Shown here: positions 7,677 through 17,029 of the stretch, in pieces
Layout: each line of letters opens with the position of its first letter
Numbering within the stretch: position 1 is the first letter of the stretch
NCBI RefSeq assembly: GCF_001422925.1
Contig: NZ_LMNI01000001.1
Coordinates: forward strand, 144,463-208,462
Length of the DNA: 64,000 nt
Direction of reading: 5' to 3'
DNA from: Microbacterium sp. Leaf288
GTDB lineage: Bacteria; Actinomycetota; Actinomycetes; Actinomycetales; Microbacteriaceae
Made by a program: the position numbers and the translations under genes
The notes under the pieces: model-generated
Told to the model about the DNA's origin: nothing
Database searches by the model: none
Seen by the model: the letters and a program-made list of their open reading frames with translations, nothing else

Positions 7677-9929
7677 GTGGCCAACAGAATCACCTCCGTC
7701 GATGCTGACGGAACGCCTCACGCACTTCTCATCGACGGCGACACGCTCGTCCTCAGCGATGACGATCACGGCTCGCCGATCGACATCTCACCCGGGAACG
7801 ACCCAGGGGACGTCGTCCTCTACGTGGGCGACGGGCTCGCGATCGTCGCGGATTCGGGAGGCGTCCGCGTCTCGAAGGACCCCGCAACGCCGTTCCGCGT
7901 CGATTTCGACGGACCGGATGAGACCCGGATGATGTTCCTCGGTCCGACCGGGTCCGCCCTTCATGGGTCGGGCGCGGGTGAACCGATCACCCTGGCCGAC
8001 CCGTCGTCCGGAGCCGGCTGCTGGTTCCAGGTCTCCGACGTGCCCGACGCTCCCTCCGCGGGGCGCGTGCAGATGCACTGGAGCGCCGACGAGGGCCATG
8101 CGTACGACGAGGGGCACAACACCCACCTGTGGATCTTCAACCGAGCAGTGGATCTGATCATGACGCCGGGCTTCTCCCACAGCCCGAACCTCGCTCAGCT
8201 CAAGGAACTTCTCGGCCGACCCGAGTTCATCACCGGGATCCGGGACGGCATCTACGCCGCCGACAACACCGGGATCTTCGACGCCGCCACCTCGGGCTTC
8301 GTTTACAGCGCCCACTTCTACAACCCTCAGACGAAGAAGGGCCCGAACTGGGAGCCGAAGCCGGCCGCGGTCAACGCGCTCAAGTACGGCGTGAGCTACT
8401 TCGAGAAGGCGGTGAACGCGGCGGATGCCCGTGCCGGAGGACGCGCGCTCGGACTGGCGATCCACTACCTCCAGGACGTATGCCAGCCCATGCACGCCGG
8501 CCTCTACGGCAACGACCCCGGAATCAACTTCCAGCACGAGAACTACGAGCAGTGGATCGCGAATGTCCAGGACTCGTGCCGGCTGCCGCTCCACGAGCTC
8601 ATGCTCAACGAGCTCAGGGTGTCGACGACCGCCGACTGGTACTCGCTCGCCTCGACGAAGGGCCTCGCCGTCTTCACGTCCTGGATCGGGGTTCAGACGT
8701 CGCCCATCGGAGGGCAGACCTCCACCATGCCGAAGCTCGACAAGAGAGGCGCCAACAAGCCGCACCCCGATTGGATGGCGGACGCCACGGCGATGCTGAA
8801 GCTCGCCCAACGGGTCACGACCGGCCTCCTGCTCTACTGGGCGGCGCAGTCTCCCGTGCTCGTGACAGGTCGAGACAGCACGAAAGCGATCCCCGGCGCG
8901 TTGGCGACACTCGGCGCGCCTCAGCAGGTCGTCTTTCTGTCGGCCGGGGGTTCGGATCCGGTTCGCGACCCCGACGCCGACGGCGCCCATCTCCACCAGC
9001 TCGAATGCAGGGGCGGGCGGTGGGTGGTCACCGACCTGAGCACGGTGATCGATGGGATGCTGCCTGCCTTGAGGCCGCCGACACAGCTCGCTGCGATGGG
9101 CTCACCGTCCGAGCAGATCCTCTTCCGCGGACGCGACGGTCACGTCGTGGCGTACTGGTACGAGAACTCGTGGCGTGCGTCGGACCTGACCGCGACGGCG
9201 GGAGGACCCGACGCCGACCCCGACACCTCGTTCGCGGCGCTCACGACCCCTCACCGACAGCTGTTCTACACCTCCGACGCGGACGGCCATCTGCACTGCC
9301 TCTGGTTCACCCAGAGCTGGCGCGACACCGACCTCACCGCCGCGGCGGCGGCACCCGTCCCCGCGCGAGCGACCGCCATCGCGGCACTCGCCGTCGGCCA
9401 GAGCCAGCGCGTGTTCTACACAGCGGATACGGACGGCCACGTTCACGCCCTGTGGACGGACCAGGGCGTCTGGAAGGACGCCGACCTCACGGCATCCGCC
9501 GGCGCGCCCGATCCTGCGATCACGACGCCGCTCGCCGCGCTGTCGACGAACACCCAGCTGTCGTACCTGGCGAAGCAGGACGGCCACCTCCACGCGCTGT
9601 GGTACGACGGCAAGTGGAAGGACACGGACCTCACGGCGTCCGCCGGCGGCGCGCTTCCCGCCGCCGATTCGCCGCTCGCCACGCTCGCCTCACCCCAGCC
9701 GCAGGTGTACTTCCTGTCGACGGACCGCCACATCCATGTGCTCTGGTACAGCGGGGGCTGGCGCGACACCGACACCACTGCGGCATCGAGCGCGCCCCCC
9801 GCGGGCACCGGGAGCACTCTCGCCACGCTCGCACAGCCGCAGGCTCAGCAGGTCTTCTTCACCGCCGAGGACGGCGGCGTGCATCAGCTCTGGTACCAAG
9901 ACGCCTGGAGGCACACCGAACTCAGCTGA
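7677..9929 (+). CDS. zinc phospholipase C-like enzyme fused to a seven-repeat beta-propeller
   Basis: A 750-residue protein in three parts. Residues 1-130 form a beta-rich domain. Residues 140-400 resemble the helical zinc-dependent phospholipase C / nuclease S1 fold: HAYDEGHNTHLW near 141 and LAIHYLQDVCQPMHAG near 262 supply metal-binding His and Asp. From about 405 to the end run seven repeats of about 48 residues (DGHLHALWYDGKWKDTDLTA-like), as in PLL-type lectin propellers. I chose GTG 7677, six bases after GAGGGGG; the frame opens upstream at 7521 without a ribosome site. No signal peptide is visible, so its location is unclear. It is convergent with the acyltransferase gene. Confidence 0.8.
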   Translation: MANRITSVDADGTPHALLIDGDTLVLSDDDHGSPIDISPGNDPGDVVLYVGDGLAIVADSGGVRVSKDPATPFRVDFDGPDETRMMFLGPTGSALHGSGAGEPITLADPSSGAGCWFQVSDVPDAPSAGRVQMHWSADEGHAYDEGHNTHLWIFNRAVDLIMTPGFSHSPNLAQLKELLGRPEFITGIRDGIYAADNTGIFDAATSGFVYSAHFYNPQTKKGPNWEPKPAAVNALKYGVSYFEKAVNAADARAGGRALGLAIHYLQDVCQPMHAGLYGNDPGINFQHENYEQWIANVQDSCRLPLHELMLNELRVSTTADWYSLASTKGLAVFTSWIGVQTSPIGGQTSTMPKLDKRGANKPHPDWMADATAMLKLAQRVTTGLLLYWAAQSPVLVTGRDSTKAIPGALATLGAPQQVVFLSAGGSDPVRDPDADGAHLHQLECRGGRWVVTDLSTVIDGMLPALRPPTQLAAMGSPSEQILFRGRDGHVVAYWYENSWRASDLTATAGGPDADPDTSFAALTTPHRQLFYTSDADGHLHCLWFTQSWRDTDLTAAAAAPVPARATAIAALAVGQSQRVFYTADTDGHVHALWTDQGVWKDADLTASAGAPDPAITTPLAALSTNTQLSYLAKQDGHLHALWYDGKWKDTDLTASAGGALPAADSPLATLASPQPQVYFLSTDRHIHVLWYSGGWRDTDTTAASSAPPAGTGSTLATLAQPQAQQVFFTAEDGGVHQLWYQDAWRHTELS

Positions 9930-9936
9930 GGGCGGC

Positions 9937-10647
9937 TCAGTCGCGCGACGTGGCGTTCACGCTGCCGGAGCGTTCCTGTCCGCTCAGGCGTGCGATCGCG
10001 GCCATCATGCGCTCGGTGATCTCGCGACGAGCCTTGCCGTCCGGCACGCCCTCGAGGTCGGCGAGATCGAGCGGCACGCCGAAATGCACCTCGACACGCG
10101 GCCTCCCCGGCAGCAGGTGGCTCAGAGGCTTGACGCTGCCGGTTCCGATCAGCCCGACGGGCACGACCGCGGCACCCGTGTCGCGGGCCATCCACGCCGC
10201 GCCACCGTGACCCTCGTGCAGCTTCCCGTCGCGGGAGCGGGTTCCCTCGGGGAACACTGCGAACACGCTCCCGGCCCGGAGGATGCTGCTGCCCGCGTCG
10301 AGCGCGGCGCGGGCATCGCGACCGGTCGCGCGGTATACCGGAACACCGCCGATCGAGGTGAAGAACCAGCGCTTGACGCGGCCGAGCACCCCCGAGCCCG
10401 TGAAGTACGACGACTTGATGAGGAACTGCACCGGCCGGGCCGCGGATGTCGGGATGATGACCGTGTCGAGCGACGCGAGGTGGTTGCTGGCCAGCAGCAC
10501 CGGCCCATGCTCAGGCACGTTCGCTCGGCCGACGATGCGCGGGCGGTACATGAGCCAGAACAACGGTCGCAGGACGACCCGCCCTAGGAAGTAGATGGTG
10601 CCCGGCCGCGGCACCGGGGCAGGGCTCGTCGAAGCGGGGGCTGTCAC
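9937..10647 (-). CDS. 1-acyl-sn-glycerol-3-phosphate acyltransferase (PlsC family)
   Basis: A 236-residue membrane-associated acyltransferase of phospholipid synthesis that adds the second acyl chain to lysophosphatidate. The catalytic HX4D box appears as NHLASLDT near residue 51 and the glycerophosphate-binding box as FPEGTRSRDGKLHEGHGG near 126; the later PVGLIGTG matches the family's fourth block. The GTG at 10647 follows TAGGGT (minus strand, 10654-10659) by six bases, indicating a leaderless transcript. It is divergent from the aldo/keto reductase, whose own -10 lies 75 bases away. Confidence 0.88.
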   Translation of the reverse strand: MTAPASTSPAPVPRPGTIYFLGRVVLRPLFWLMYRPRIVGRANVPEHGPVLLASNHLASLDTVIIPTSAARPVQFLIKSSYFTGSGVLGRVKRWFFTSIGGVPVYRATGRDARAALDAGSSILRAGSVFAVFPEGTRSRDGKLHEGHGGAAWMARDTGAAVVPVGLIGTGSVKPLSHLLPGRPRVEVHFGVPLDLADLEGVPDGKARREITERMMAAIARLSGQERSGSVNATSRD

Positions 10648-10746
10648 CTCGCCACCCTATCCGTCATCGTCGGGTGCGATCCGTCCGCGGGAGAGGGTGA
10701 GTGTCAGTGCCTCCCGCCGCACCGGACCGGTGCTTAGCGTGGGGGC

Positions 10747-11628
10747 ATGACCGTTCCGAACTTCACCTTGAACAACGGTGTCGAGATCCCCGCCATCGGC
10801 CTCGGGGTCTTCCAGACTCCGCCCGCTGAGACCGTCGATGCGGTGACGGCCGCCCTCCGCACGGGCTATCGCCACATCGACACCGCGGCGGCCTACGGCA
10901 ATGAACGCGAGGTCGGTCGAGGCATCCGTGAGTCGGGCGTGGCGCGTGAGGACGTCTTCATCGAGACGAAGGTGTGGATCAGCGATTACGGCTACGACCA
11001 GACCCTGCACGCCTTCGCCAAGAGCGCCGGAAAGCTGGGCGTCGACCGGCTCGACCTGTTCATCCTTCATCAGGCGCTGCCGTCCGCCTTCGAAAAGACG
11101 ATCGCCGCATACAAGGCGCTCGAGACGCTGCTGGCCGACGGAAAGGTGCGCGCGATCGGCGTGAGCAACTTCATGCCGGAGCACCTCACTGCGCTGCTCG
11201 ATCAGACCGATGTGGTGCCCGCGGTGAATCAGATCGAGGTGCACCCGTACTTCCAGCAGCGGCAGCTGCAGGCGCTCGACCAGGAGCACGGAATCCTCAC
11301 GCAGGCGTGGTCGCCGATCGGCGGGATCACGTCCTACCGCGACTCCGCCCGACGCAGCTTCGACGAGCCGGTGCTCCTGGCCATCGGTGCGAAGTACGGC
11401 AAGTCCGCCGCGCAGGTCATGCTCCGCTGGCACATCCAGAAGGGCATCCAGGTCATCCCCAAGTCGACCCGGCCCGAACGCATCGCCGAGAACTTCGACG
11501 TGTTCGACTTCGACCTGACCGGCGACGAAGTCGCCCAGATCGACGCCCTCGACACCGGCCAGCGCGGCGGCCCCGAACCCGAAGCGATCACTCTCGAGGC
11601 CTTCGGCCGCGTCATCCCCGAGGCGTAG
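10747..11628 (+). CDS. aldo/keto reductase
   Basis: A 293-residue NADPH-dependent carbonyl reductase of the 2,5-diketo-D-gluconate reductase type. Signature blocks are GYRHIDTAAAYGNEREVGRGI (about 39-59, with the catalytic Asp and Tyr), IETKVW (catalytic Lys), FILHQALP (catalytic His), VRAIGVSNFMPEHL and the NADPH-binding IPKSTRPERIAEN near residue 238. The physiological substrate is unknown. The ATG at 10747 lies exactly six bases after TAGCGT (10735-10740) with no Shine-Dalgarno, fitting a leaderless messenger. It is convergent with the ABC permease gene. Confidence 0.9.
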   Translation: MTVPNFTLNNGVEIPAIGLGVFQTPPAETVDAVTAALRTGYRHIDTAAAYGNEREVGRGIRESGVAREDVFIETKVWISDYGYDQTLHAFAKSAGKLGVDRLDLFILHQALPSAFEKTIAAYKALETLLADGKVRAIGVSNFMPEHLTALLDQTDVVPAVNQIEVHPYFQQRQLQALDQEHGILTQAWSPIGGITSYRDSARRSFDEPVLLAIGAKYGKSAAQVMLRWHIQKGIQVIPKSTRPERIAENFDVFDFDLTGDEVAQIDALDTGQRGGPEPEAITLEAFGRVIPEA

Positions 11629-11695
11629 AGACCGGGGTACAGGCTGATTGCCGAGCGGACGCCCAAAGACCGGCCGGTCACCTGAGGGACTGCGG

Positions 11696-12589
11696 TTACG
11701 TCAGCACGTCTCGGGTCGTGAACCGCCAGACCGCGAGTGCCCCCGCGACGACGATCCAGACCGCTTGCAGCAGCGCGTTGTCGAGGAACGAGTCCCACGA
11801 GATCGGCGAGCGCAGCAGGTCGCCGAAGTCGAGCCAACGGTCGGTGAAGAGGTAGGGGTGAACCGCCGACAGCTGCGGGATCTGACCGACGATCTGCGCC
11901 GCGACAGCGAGGATTGCGGTGGCCGCCATGGCACCGACCGGCACCGTCGTGAGGGTCGAGAGCAACACGCCGATCGCCGCGAGCCCCAGCATCGACACCG
12001 ACACGTATGCGACGACGGCAAGACAGCGGACCAGTCCCTCGGCGAGGCTCACCTGCGTCCCGCTGAGCAGGGTCAGCGGGCCGGCGCCGAAGAGGATCGC
12101 GCCGACGATCACACCCACCGCGACCACCGCGAAGGTCGCAATCACGCAGAAGACCGCGGCGACGACGTACTTGACCGCGAGGAGCGCGACGCGCCCCGAA
12201 GGTGCGACCAGCAGGTAGCGAAGGGTGCCGAGGCTCGCCTCGCCGGCGATCGTGTCGCCGGCGACGACGCTGATGGTGAGGGGAAGGAAGAGCGGGGTCG
12301 CGATCGTCAGCGCGGCGAGGCCGACGAAGACGCCGTTGTCGGTGATCTGATCGAGGAACGCCGGCCCGCGGCCTGCACGGGTGCCGCCCGCGATCCGCAC
12401 CGCGACGCCGAGGAGGATGGGGACGAGGCACAGCGCTCCGAGCATCATCCACGTGCGGAGGCGGCGGAAGAGCGTCGCCAGCTCACTTCCGAGAAGACCT
12501 GGAACCCCGCTCCCGCGCGCCACGCTGCGCGACCCGGACGCCGTCGGAGCGGCGTCGGTCAGCCGAGACGCGGCATCACGCGACGACAT
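11696..12589 (-). CDS. ABC-2 type transporter permease
   Basis: A 297-residue membrane protein with about six hydrophobic segments. The segment GDTIAGEASLGTLRYLLVAPSGR near residue 113 is the hallmark of ABC-2 exporter permeases. It overlaps the end of the ATP-binding subunit gene by 14 bases and is the last gene of a three-gene operon (LolA-like protein, ATPase, permease). The substrate is unknown; partners of this type export lipids, antibiotics or peptides. Its C-terminus reads IVVAGALAVWRFTTRDVLT, of which a decayed copy lies near 18.85 kb. Confidence 0.87.
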   Translation of the reverse strand: MSSRDAASRLTDAAPTASGSRSVARGSGVPGLLGSELATLFRRLRTWMMLGALCLVPILLGVAVRIAGGTRAGRGPAFLDQITDNGVFVGLAALTIATPLFLPLTISVVAGDTIAGEASLGTLRYLLVAPSGRVALLAVKYVVAAVFCVIATFAVVAVGVIVGAILFGAGPLTLLSGTQVSLAEGLVRCLAVVAYVSVSMLGLAAIGVLLSTLTTVPVGAMAATAILAVAAQIVGQIPQLSAVHPYLFTDRWLDFGDLLRSPISWDSFLDNALLQAVWIVVAGALAVWRFTTRDVLT

Positions 12590-13517
12590 CGAAGCCCTGC
12601 CCCGTCAGCTCGACGAATCTGTCCTCGAGGCTCGTCCGCTCGACCGTGATGCCGCGCACACGCACATCGGCACGCACGAGGGCCGCGACGAGGTCTTCCG
12701 GCTCGGGCTCGTGCTCGCCGAGCGTGCCGACGAGCGTGAAGGGCGCAGCATCCGTCGTCTGAATCCCCGCGTTCGCGAGCACTTCTCTCGCGCGCGCGAC
12801 GTCGGGGGTCTGCAGCTGCAGGCGGCCCGCGCCGTCGCCGCGGCGCAGCTCGTCGAGCGTGCCCGAGGCGACGAGCCGCCCCGCGCTCATGATCCCGGCG
12901 TGCGTGCACACCTGCTCGACCTCGGCGAGCAGGTGGCTCGAGACGAACACGGTCGCCCCCTCGCCGGCGAGCGAGCGGATGAGTCCGCGCACTTCGCGCG
13001 TCCCCTGCGGGTCGAGCCCGTTCGTCGGCTCGTCCAGCACGAGCAGCGCGCGGGGAGTGAGGAGGGCGTTGGCGATGCCGAGGCGCTGCTTCATCCCGAG
13101 CGAGTAGGCGTGCACCTTCTTGTCGGCCGCCGTGGTCAGTCCGACGCGCTCGAGCGCCTCGTCCACGCGTCGACGACGGGAAGTGGATGCCGTGTGCCGG
13201 GCCGCCGCGTCGAACCGGTGCAGATTCTGCCTGCCGGTGAGGAACGGGGCGAACGCCGGACCCTCGACGAGTGCGCCGACCTGTGGAAGCACGGTATGAA
13301 GTGCGTCGGGGACGGGCTGCCCCAGCACGTGCGCCTCACCCGCGGTCGGACGAACGAGGCCGAGGAGCATCCGGATCGTCGTCGTCTTACCCGATCCGTT
13401 CGGCCCGAGGAACCCGAACACCGAACCATGCGGCACGTCGAGCGCGACCGCATCCACGGCGGTCTGCGCGCCGAACCTCTTGGTCAGACCGGAGGTCTGG
13501 ATCGCGAGATCGGCCAC
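12576..13517 (-). CDS. ABC transporter ATP-binding protein
   Basis: A 313-residue ATPase of the drug/lipid-export subfamily. Walker A is GPNGSGKTTT near residue 40, the signature region is YSLGMKQRLGIANALL near 133, and Walker B is LLVLDEPTNGLDP near 156. A C-terminal extension of about 90 residues is typical of the DrrA/CcmA-like group. I chose GTG 13517 (VADLAIQTSGLTKRFG); upstream codons in this frame lie inside the preceding gene and look non-coding. It starts just after the stop of the LolA-like gene and overlaps the permease start. Confidence 0.9.
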   Translation of the reverse strand: MADLAIQTSGLTKRFGAQTAVDAVALDVPHGSVFGFLGPNGSGKTTTIRMLLGLVRPTAGEAHVLGQPVPDALHTVLPQVGALVEGPAFAPFLTGRQNLHRFDAAARHTASTSRRRRVDEALERVGLTTAADKKVHAYSLGMKQRLGIANALLTPRALLVLDEPTNGLDPQGTREVRGLIRSLAGEGATVFVSSHLLAEVEQVCTHAGIMSAGRLVASGTLDELRRGDGAGRLQLQTPDVARAREVLANAGIQTTDAAPFTLVGTLGEHEPEPEDLVAALVRADVRVRGITVERTSLEDRFVELTGQGFDVVA

Positions 13518-13524
13518 CGCGGGC

Positions 13525-14646
13525 TCAGTCGCCGGCCGCGACGTGTGCGAGGTGATCGGCGCTGACGGCACCCGCGAACACACGGCCGTCTTCCGCGAAG
13601 TACACCGTGACGAGCGCCGTCTCGAGCACGCGACCACCCGCGACCGGACGGGTCAGGCTCTCGAGCGTCGCCTGCTGCTGGCTCGTCGCACCCGAGGTGC
13701 TGGTGTCGGCCGGCGGCAACTCGACGACAGCGGTCCAGCCTTCGCCATGCACGACCGGCTGATGCGCGGCATCCGTTCCCGTATCGCCCTGACCGGGCGT
13801 TGCCCCGTGGTCCGGGGCCGACAGCGTCTTGTTCTCAACGGTGTATCCCGACGCGGGAGTGTACGTGAGCGTCGCGGGGTCGGGCGCCGCGAAAGAGACG
13901 TCCATGAACTCGATGTCGAACGCGGGCTGGTCGGCGCCGCGGGCGGTGATGGATGCTGCGAGCGCAGCGCCCGTCTCACCGTCGATCGCGAAGCGCACCT
14001 CGCCGACGAGGCTGGCGGCGTCGTCCGGCACGAGCACGAGCTCGTACACGTCACGGCCTGCCACGCGCCCGTCGGTTCCTACCGAGATCTCGGTCGAGTC
14101 GCCGAGCTTGGTGAGGGCGTCGTCGAGCATCTGCTGCGGGGTTTGTGCCGTCGCGTCAGGCTGCTGCTGCGGAGCGGTCATGTCGCCGCTCGCCGTGTAG
14201 TGCGTCGCAGTCTTGGTCTCGGAGTCGACGAACCAGCCCTCCCCCGCGGCCCGGTCGATGTACACGTCGCGTTCGGCAAGGCGATCGAGCACCTGCACGC
14301 GCGACTTGTCGCCATCGAGATAGACCTTGGCCGTATGCGAACCGGTGAGGAGGTCGATGGCGTCGGAGGCGTCTGCGCTCGAATCCGCTGTGCCCGACGG
14401 GCCCGTCAGGCTCGACAGGTCAGGCAGACCGAGATCCGACGTCTGCTCGATGGTTCCGGTCATCGCGGTGACATCGCTCGCGGCGGCGAACTCGAGGAGC
14501 TCGGCGGGAGTCTTGTCGGGAAGGTTCACCTGGGCATCCGCGGCTGCCGGGATGACCACGGCCGCAGTCACAGCCGCGGCCAAGACGAATGCGCCGGCGA
14601 TCGGGAGCCAACGAGCTGGTGACCGGCGCGGATGCCGCCTATCCAT
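13525..14646 (-). CDS. LolA/RseB-like exported or membrane-anchored protein
   Basis: A 373-residue protein with an N-terminal hydrophobic segment (WLPIAGAFVLAAAVTAAVVIPAAADA) acting as signal peptide or anchor. The extracytoplasmic part has the pattern of LolA-like domains: TPAELLEFAAASDVTAMTGTIEQTSDLGLPDL, then beta strands such as HTAKVYLDGDKSRVQVLD and a second half ending in FIDV-like strands. It may bind a lipophilic molecule or sense envelope state for the ABC exporter encoded next. The ATG follows TACGCT (minus strand, 14653-14658) by six bases, so it is probably leaderless and heads the operon. Confidence 0.75.
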   Translation of the reverse strand: MDRRHPRRSPARWLPIAGAFVLAAAVTAAVVIPAAADAQVNLPDKTPAELLEFAAASDVTAMTGTIEQTSDLGLPDLSSLTGPSGTADSSADASDAIDLLTGSHTAKVYLDGDKSRVQVLDRLAERDVYIDRAAGEGWFVDSETKTATHYTASGDMTAPQQQPDATAQTPQQMLDDALTKLGDSTEISVGTDGRVAGRDVYELVLVPDDAASLVGEVRFAIDGETGAALAASITARGADQPAFDIEFMDVSFAAPDPATLTYTPASGYTVENKTLSAPDHGATPGQGDTGTDAAHQPVVHGEGWTAVVELPPADTSTSGATSQQQATLESLTRPVAGGRVLETALVTVYFAEDGRVFAGAVSADHLAHVAAGD

Positions 14647-14737
14647 GGGGAAAGCGTACGCCTCGGCGCCGACCCGCGGGCCTATCCTCCTGAGTTCGAT
14701 ACCCCCGGCGATGCCGGCGGGTGCCGGATCCGACCCC

Positions 14738-15628
14738 CTACGTCGACAGGGTCTCGCCGGGGGCGTTCGTCGCGGCCCAGCTCGCGAGGAGCTTGATCCG
14801 GTCCTCGTGAGGGGTGCCCGGCTCGGCGGTGTAGAGGTTCAGGGTCCGCGCCGCGCGGTTCGGGTTGGCGAGCTCGGCGGATTGATAGGTGAGCTCGAGG
14901 TTGCCGACGACGGGGTGGCGGAGGCGCTTGAGTCCTTCGTGGCGGCTGCGCACGTCGTGAGAGGACCACAGCCCGGTGAAGTCGTGGCTGCGGGTGGAGA
15001 GCTCTCCGATGAGCTCGCGAAGCGCGCGGTCGTTGGGTTCGCGCCCGGCCTCCGCTCGGAGCAGGGCGACCGTGGCGGATGCGCCCCCTTCCCAGTCGAC
15101 GAAGAAGTCGCGAGCTGCGGGGTCGAGGAAGTGGAAGCGGGCGAAGTTCGCCCGGTCGCCGACGGTGGTGGGGCTCTCGAACATCGGCGCGTGCAGGGCG
15201 CGGGCCAGGGCGTTGGTGGCGAGGACGTCGAGCCGGCCGTTGCGGAGGAACACGGCAGACAGCGTCACGGAATCGATCAGCCAGCGGACCGGACCGTCGA
15301 GGCCCCCATCCTTGGGACGAGGCTCGCGCCGCACCGTGGGGCGGGCGGCTTTGGCGAGATCGAAGAGGTACTCGCGTTCGTCGTCGTTGAGCTCGAGAGC
15401 GCGCGCCACGGCTCCGAGGACCTCTTCCGAGACGCCGGTGATGTGCCCCTTCTCCAGGCGGGTATACCACTCCGTGCTCACCCCGGACAGCACCGCGACT
15501 TCCTCGCGACGCAGGCCCGGCACGCGTCGGCGGCTGCCGGCGGGCAGCCCGACCTGCTCGGGGGCGATGCGTCCGCGCCGGCTGACGAGGAAGTCCCGGA
15601 TGTCATCGCGGTTGCTCGGGCTCTCCAT
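14738..15628 (-). CDS. XRE-family transcriptional regulator with MmyB-like C-terminal domain
   Basis: A 296-residue DNA-binding protein. The helix-turn-helix is in RVPGLRREEVAVLSGVSTEWYTRLEKG (about 31-57). The remainder is the MmyB-type ligand-binding domain, recognisable by LDVLATNALARALH, FARFHFLDPAARDFFVDW and LIGELSTRSHDFTGLWSSHDV. It probably represses the divergent MFS/dehydrogenase pair and itself; a 25-bp inverted repeat lies between. The ATG is six bases after TACCGT (minus strand, 15635-15640), so the transcript is likely leaderless. A paralog lies at 47.1 kb. Confidence 0.88.
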   Translation of the reverse strand: MESPSNRDDIRDFLVSRRGRIAPEQVGLPAGSRRRVPGLRREEVAVLSGVSTEWYTRLEKGHITGVSEEVLGAVARALELNDDEREYLFDLAKAARPTVRREPRPKDGGLDGPVRWLIDSVTLSAVFLRNGRLDVLATNALARALHAPMFESPTTVGDRANFARFHFLDPAARDFFVDWEGGASATVALLRAEAGREPNDRALRELIGELSTRSHDFTGLWSSHDVRSRHEGLKRLRHPVVGNLELTYQSAELANPNRAARTLNLYTAEPGTPHEDRIKLLASWAATNAPGETLST

Positions 15629-15658
15629 TCCCCCACGGTAACCCCGGGCACGGCTGCG

Positions 15659-15683
15659 TAGGGGGTGGCGCCTGTACCCCCTA
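15659..15683. promoter_or_regulatory. inverted repeat between divergent regulator and MFS genes, probable operator
   Basis: TAGGGGGT (15659-15666) and ACCCCCTA (15676-15683) are perfect inverted repeats with a nine-base spacer. The right arm overlaps a possible plus-strand -10 (TATAAG, 15682-15687) that would serve the MFS gene at 15772. A dimeric regulator, most simply the adjacent XRE protein, could bind here. Confidence 0.55.
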
Positions 15684-15771
15684 TAAGCCCGACCTCCCGC
15701 GCATGCGAGCGCCGGGATGTGATGGATGCTGTCGCCGCGAGATCCGCGGACATCCGAAGGAACTGCCACCG

Positions 15772-17004
15772 ATGACCACCGACGGCATCCAGGCCACCCG
15801 GCCACGAGAGACCGCCCCGTCGACCGACCCGTCGCGGACGCGACTGCCGCTCGTCGTGTACGTGCTCGCGGTGGGGACGTTCCTGATGCTGACGACGGAG
15901 TTCGTGGTTGCCGGCATCCTTCCCGAAGTCGCCACGGATCTGCAGATCTCACTCGCGCAGGCGGGAAGCCTCATCACGGTGTTCGCCGCCGGGATGATCA
16001 TCGGGGCCCCGATGATGGCGCTGCTCACGATGCGGATGTCGAAGCGACTCACCCTGATCACCGCGATGCTGATCTTCGTCGCGGGGCACATCGCCGTCGC
16101 CCTCACCTCGGACTTCGCCATCCTGCTCGGCGCCCGCTTCGTCACCGCGGTGGCGACCGGTGCGTTCTGGGCGGTCTCGGCTGTGGTGGCCACCCGCGCG
16201 GCCGGTGCGAGCGCAGGCGCTCGCGCCCTCGGCGTCGTCACCGCCGGCGGCGCACTGGCGACCGTCCTCGGCGTCCCCATCGGCGCGTTCATCGCGCAGG
16301 CGGGCGGTTGGCGCACCACCTTCTGGGCGCTCGCCGTCGCCGCCGTCATCGCGACCGTTCTCGTCGCCCGTCTCGTACCCTCGGATGACCCGAACCAGCC
16401 TGTCGCGTCACTCCGGCGCGAACTGGGCGGGCTTCGCTCAGGCCGCCTGTGGCTGGCGCTGCTGGCGTGCATCACCACGACCGGCGGAGTGCTGGCCGCA
16501 TACTCCTACATCGCGCCGATCCTCACCGATCAGGGCGGCGTCGATGCGGGCTACGTCCCGCTCGTGCTCACCGGGTTCGGCATCGGCTCGTTCGTCGGCA
16601 CGGTGCTGGGCGGCCGCTACGGCGACCGTCATCCCGGCCTCGTCACCATCCTCACTCCCGCCGTGACCACCGCGATCCTCGCGGCGATCAGCGTCACCAC
16701 GGGCGCTCCGCTCGTCATGACGGGGCTCGTGGTCCTGCTCGGCCTGTTCGGATTGAGCGCTAACGGCGTGCTCATCCATGTCGTCGTCCGCTCCGCCGGG
16801 CCGGCCGCGACCCTCGGCTCCGCGCTCGCGGTCTCGGCGTTCAACGCCGGCACCGCCATCGGCACCACGATCGCCGGTGCCGCTCTGTCCAGCCCGCTCG
16901 GCGTCCACGGACCAGCGGCCATCGGGGCGGTCATCGTCGCGCTCACCCTCATCCCCACCGTCGCGCTCGCGGTTCTGCGTCACCGCAGCCCCGAGCGCTC
17001 CTGA
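15772..17004 (+). CDS. MFS transporter, DHA1 (CmlA/arabinose-efflux-like)
   Basis: A 410-residue 12-helix exporter. The N-terminus (LPLVVYVLAVGTFLMLTTEFVVAGILPEVA) and the helix 2-3 region are characteristic of DHA1 members related to chloramphenicol and sugar exporters, and GAFWAVSAVVATRAAG near residue 135 is the matching helix 5 region. The ATG at 15772 follows GAAGGA; the longer frame upstream lacks support. It probably exports a xenobiotic or metabolite. It is 25 bases ahead of an alcohol dehydrogenase gene and divergent from an XRE regulator, so the trio looks like one inducible unit. Confidence 0.88.
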   Translation: MTTDGIQATRPRETAPSTDPSRTRLPLVVYVLAVGTFLMLTTEFVVAGILPEVATDLQISLAQAGSLITVFAAGMIIGAPMMALLTMRMSKRLTLITAMLIFVAGHIAVALTSDFAILLGARFVTAVATGAFWAVSAVVATRAAGASAGARALGVVTAGGALATVLGVPIGAFIAQAGGWRTTFWALAVAAVIATVLVARLVPSDDPNQPVASLRRELGGLRSGRLWLALLACITTTGGVLAAYSYIAPILTDQGGVDAGYVPLVLTGFGIGSFVGTVLGGRYGDRHPGLVTILTPAVTTAILAAISVTTGAPLVMTGLVVLLGLFGLSANGVLIHVVVRSAGPAATLGSALAVSAFNAGTAIGTTIAGAALSSPLGVHGPAAIGAVIVALTLIPTVALAVLRHRSPERS

Positions 17005-17029
17005 CCCCCAACTGCAAAGGAACCCGAAT

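Noticed and set aside
8890..9929. Tandem DNA repeats as a CRISPR or satellite array
   Set aside because: The periodicity of about 144 bases is explained by protein repeats of about 48 residues; there are no identical short repeats with unique spacers.
11660..11700. GACCGGCCGGTC palindrome between convergent genes as a terminator
   Set aside because: It is a spacerless 12-base palindrome that cannot form a loop efficiently, and short GC palindromes are common in this DNA.
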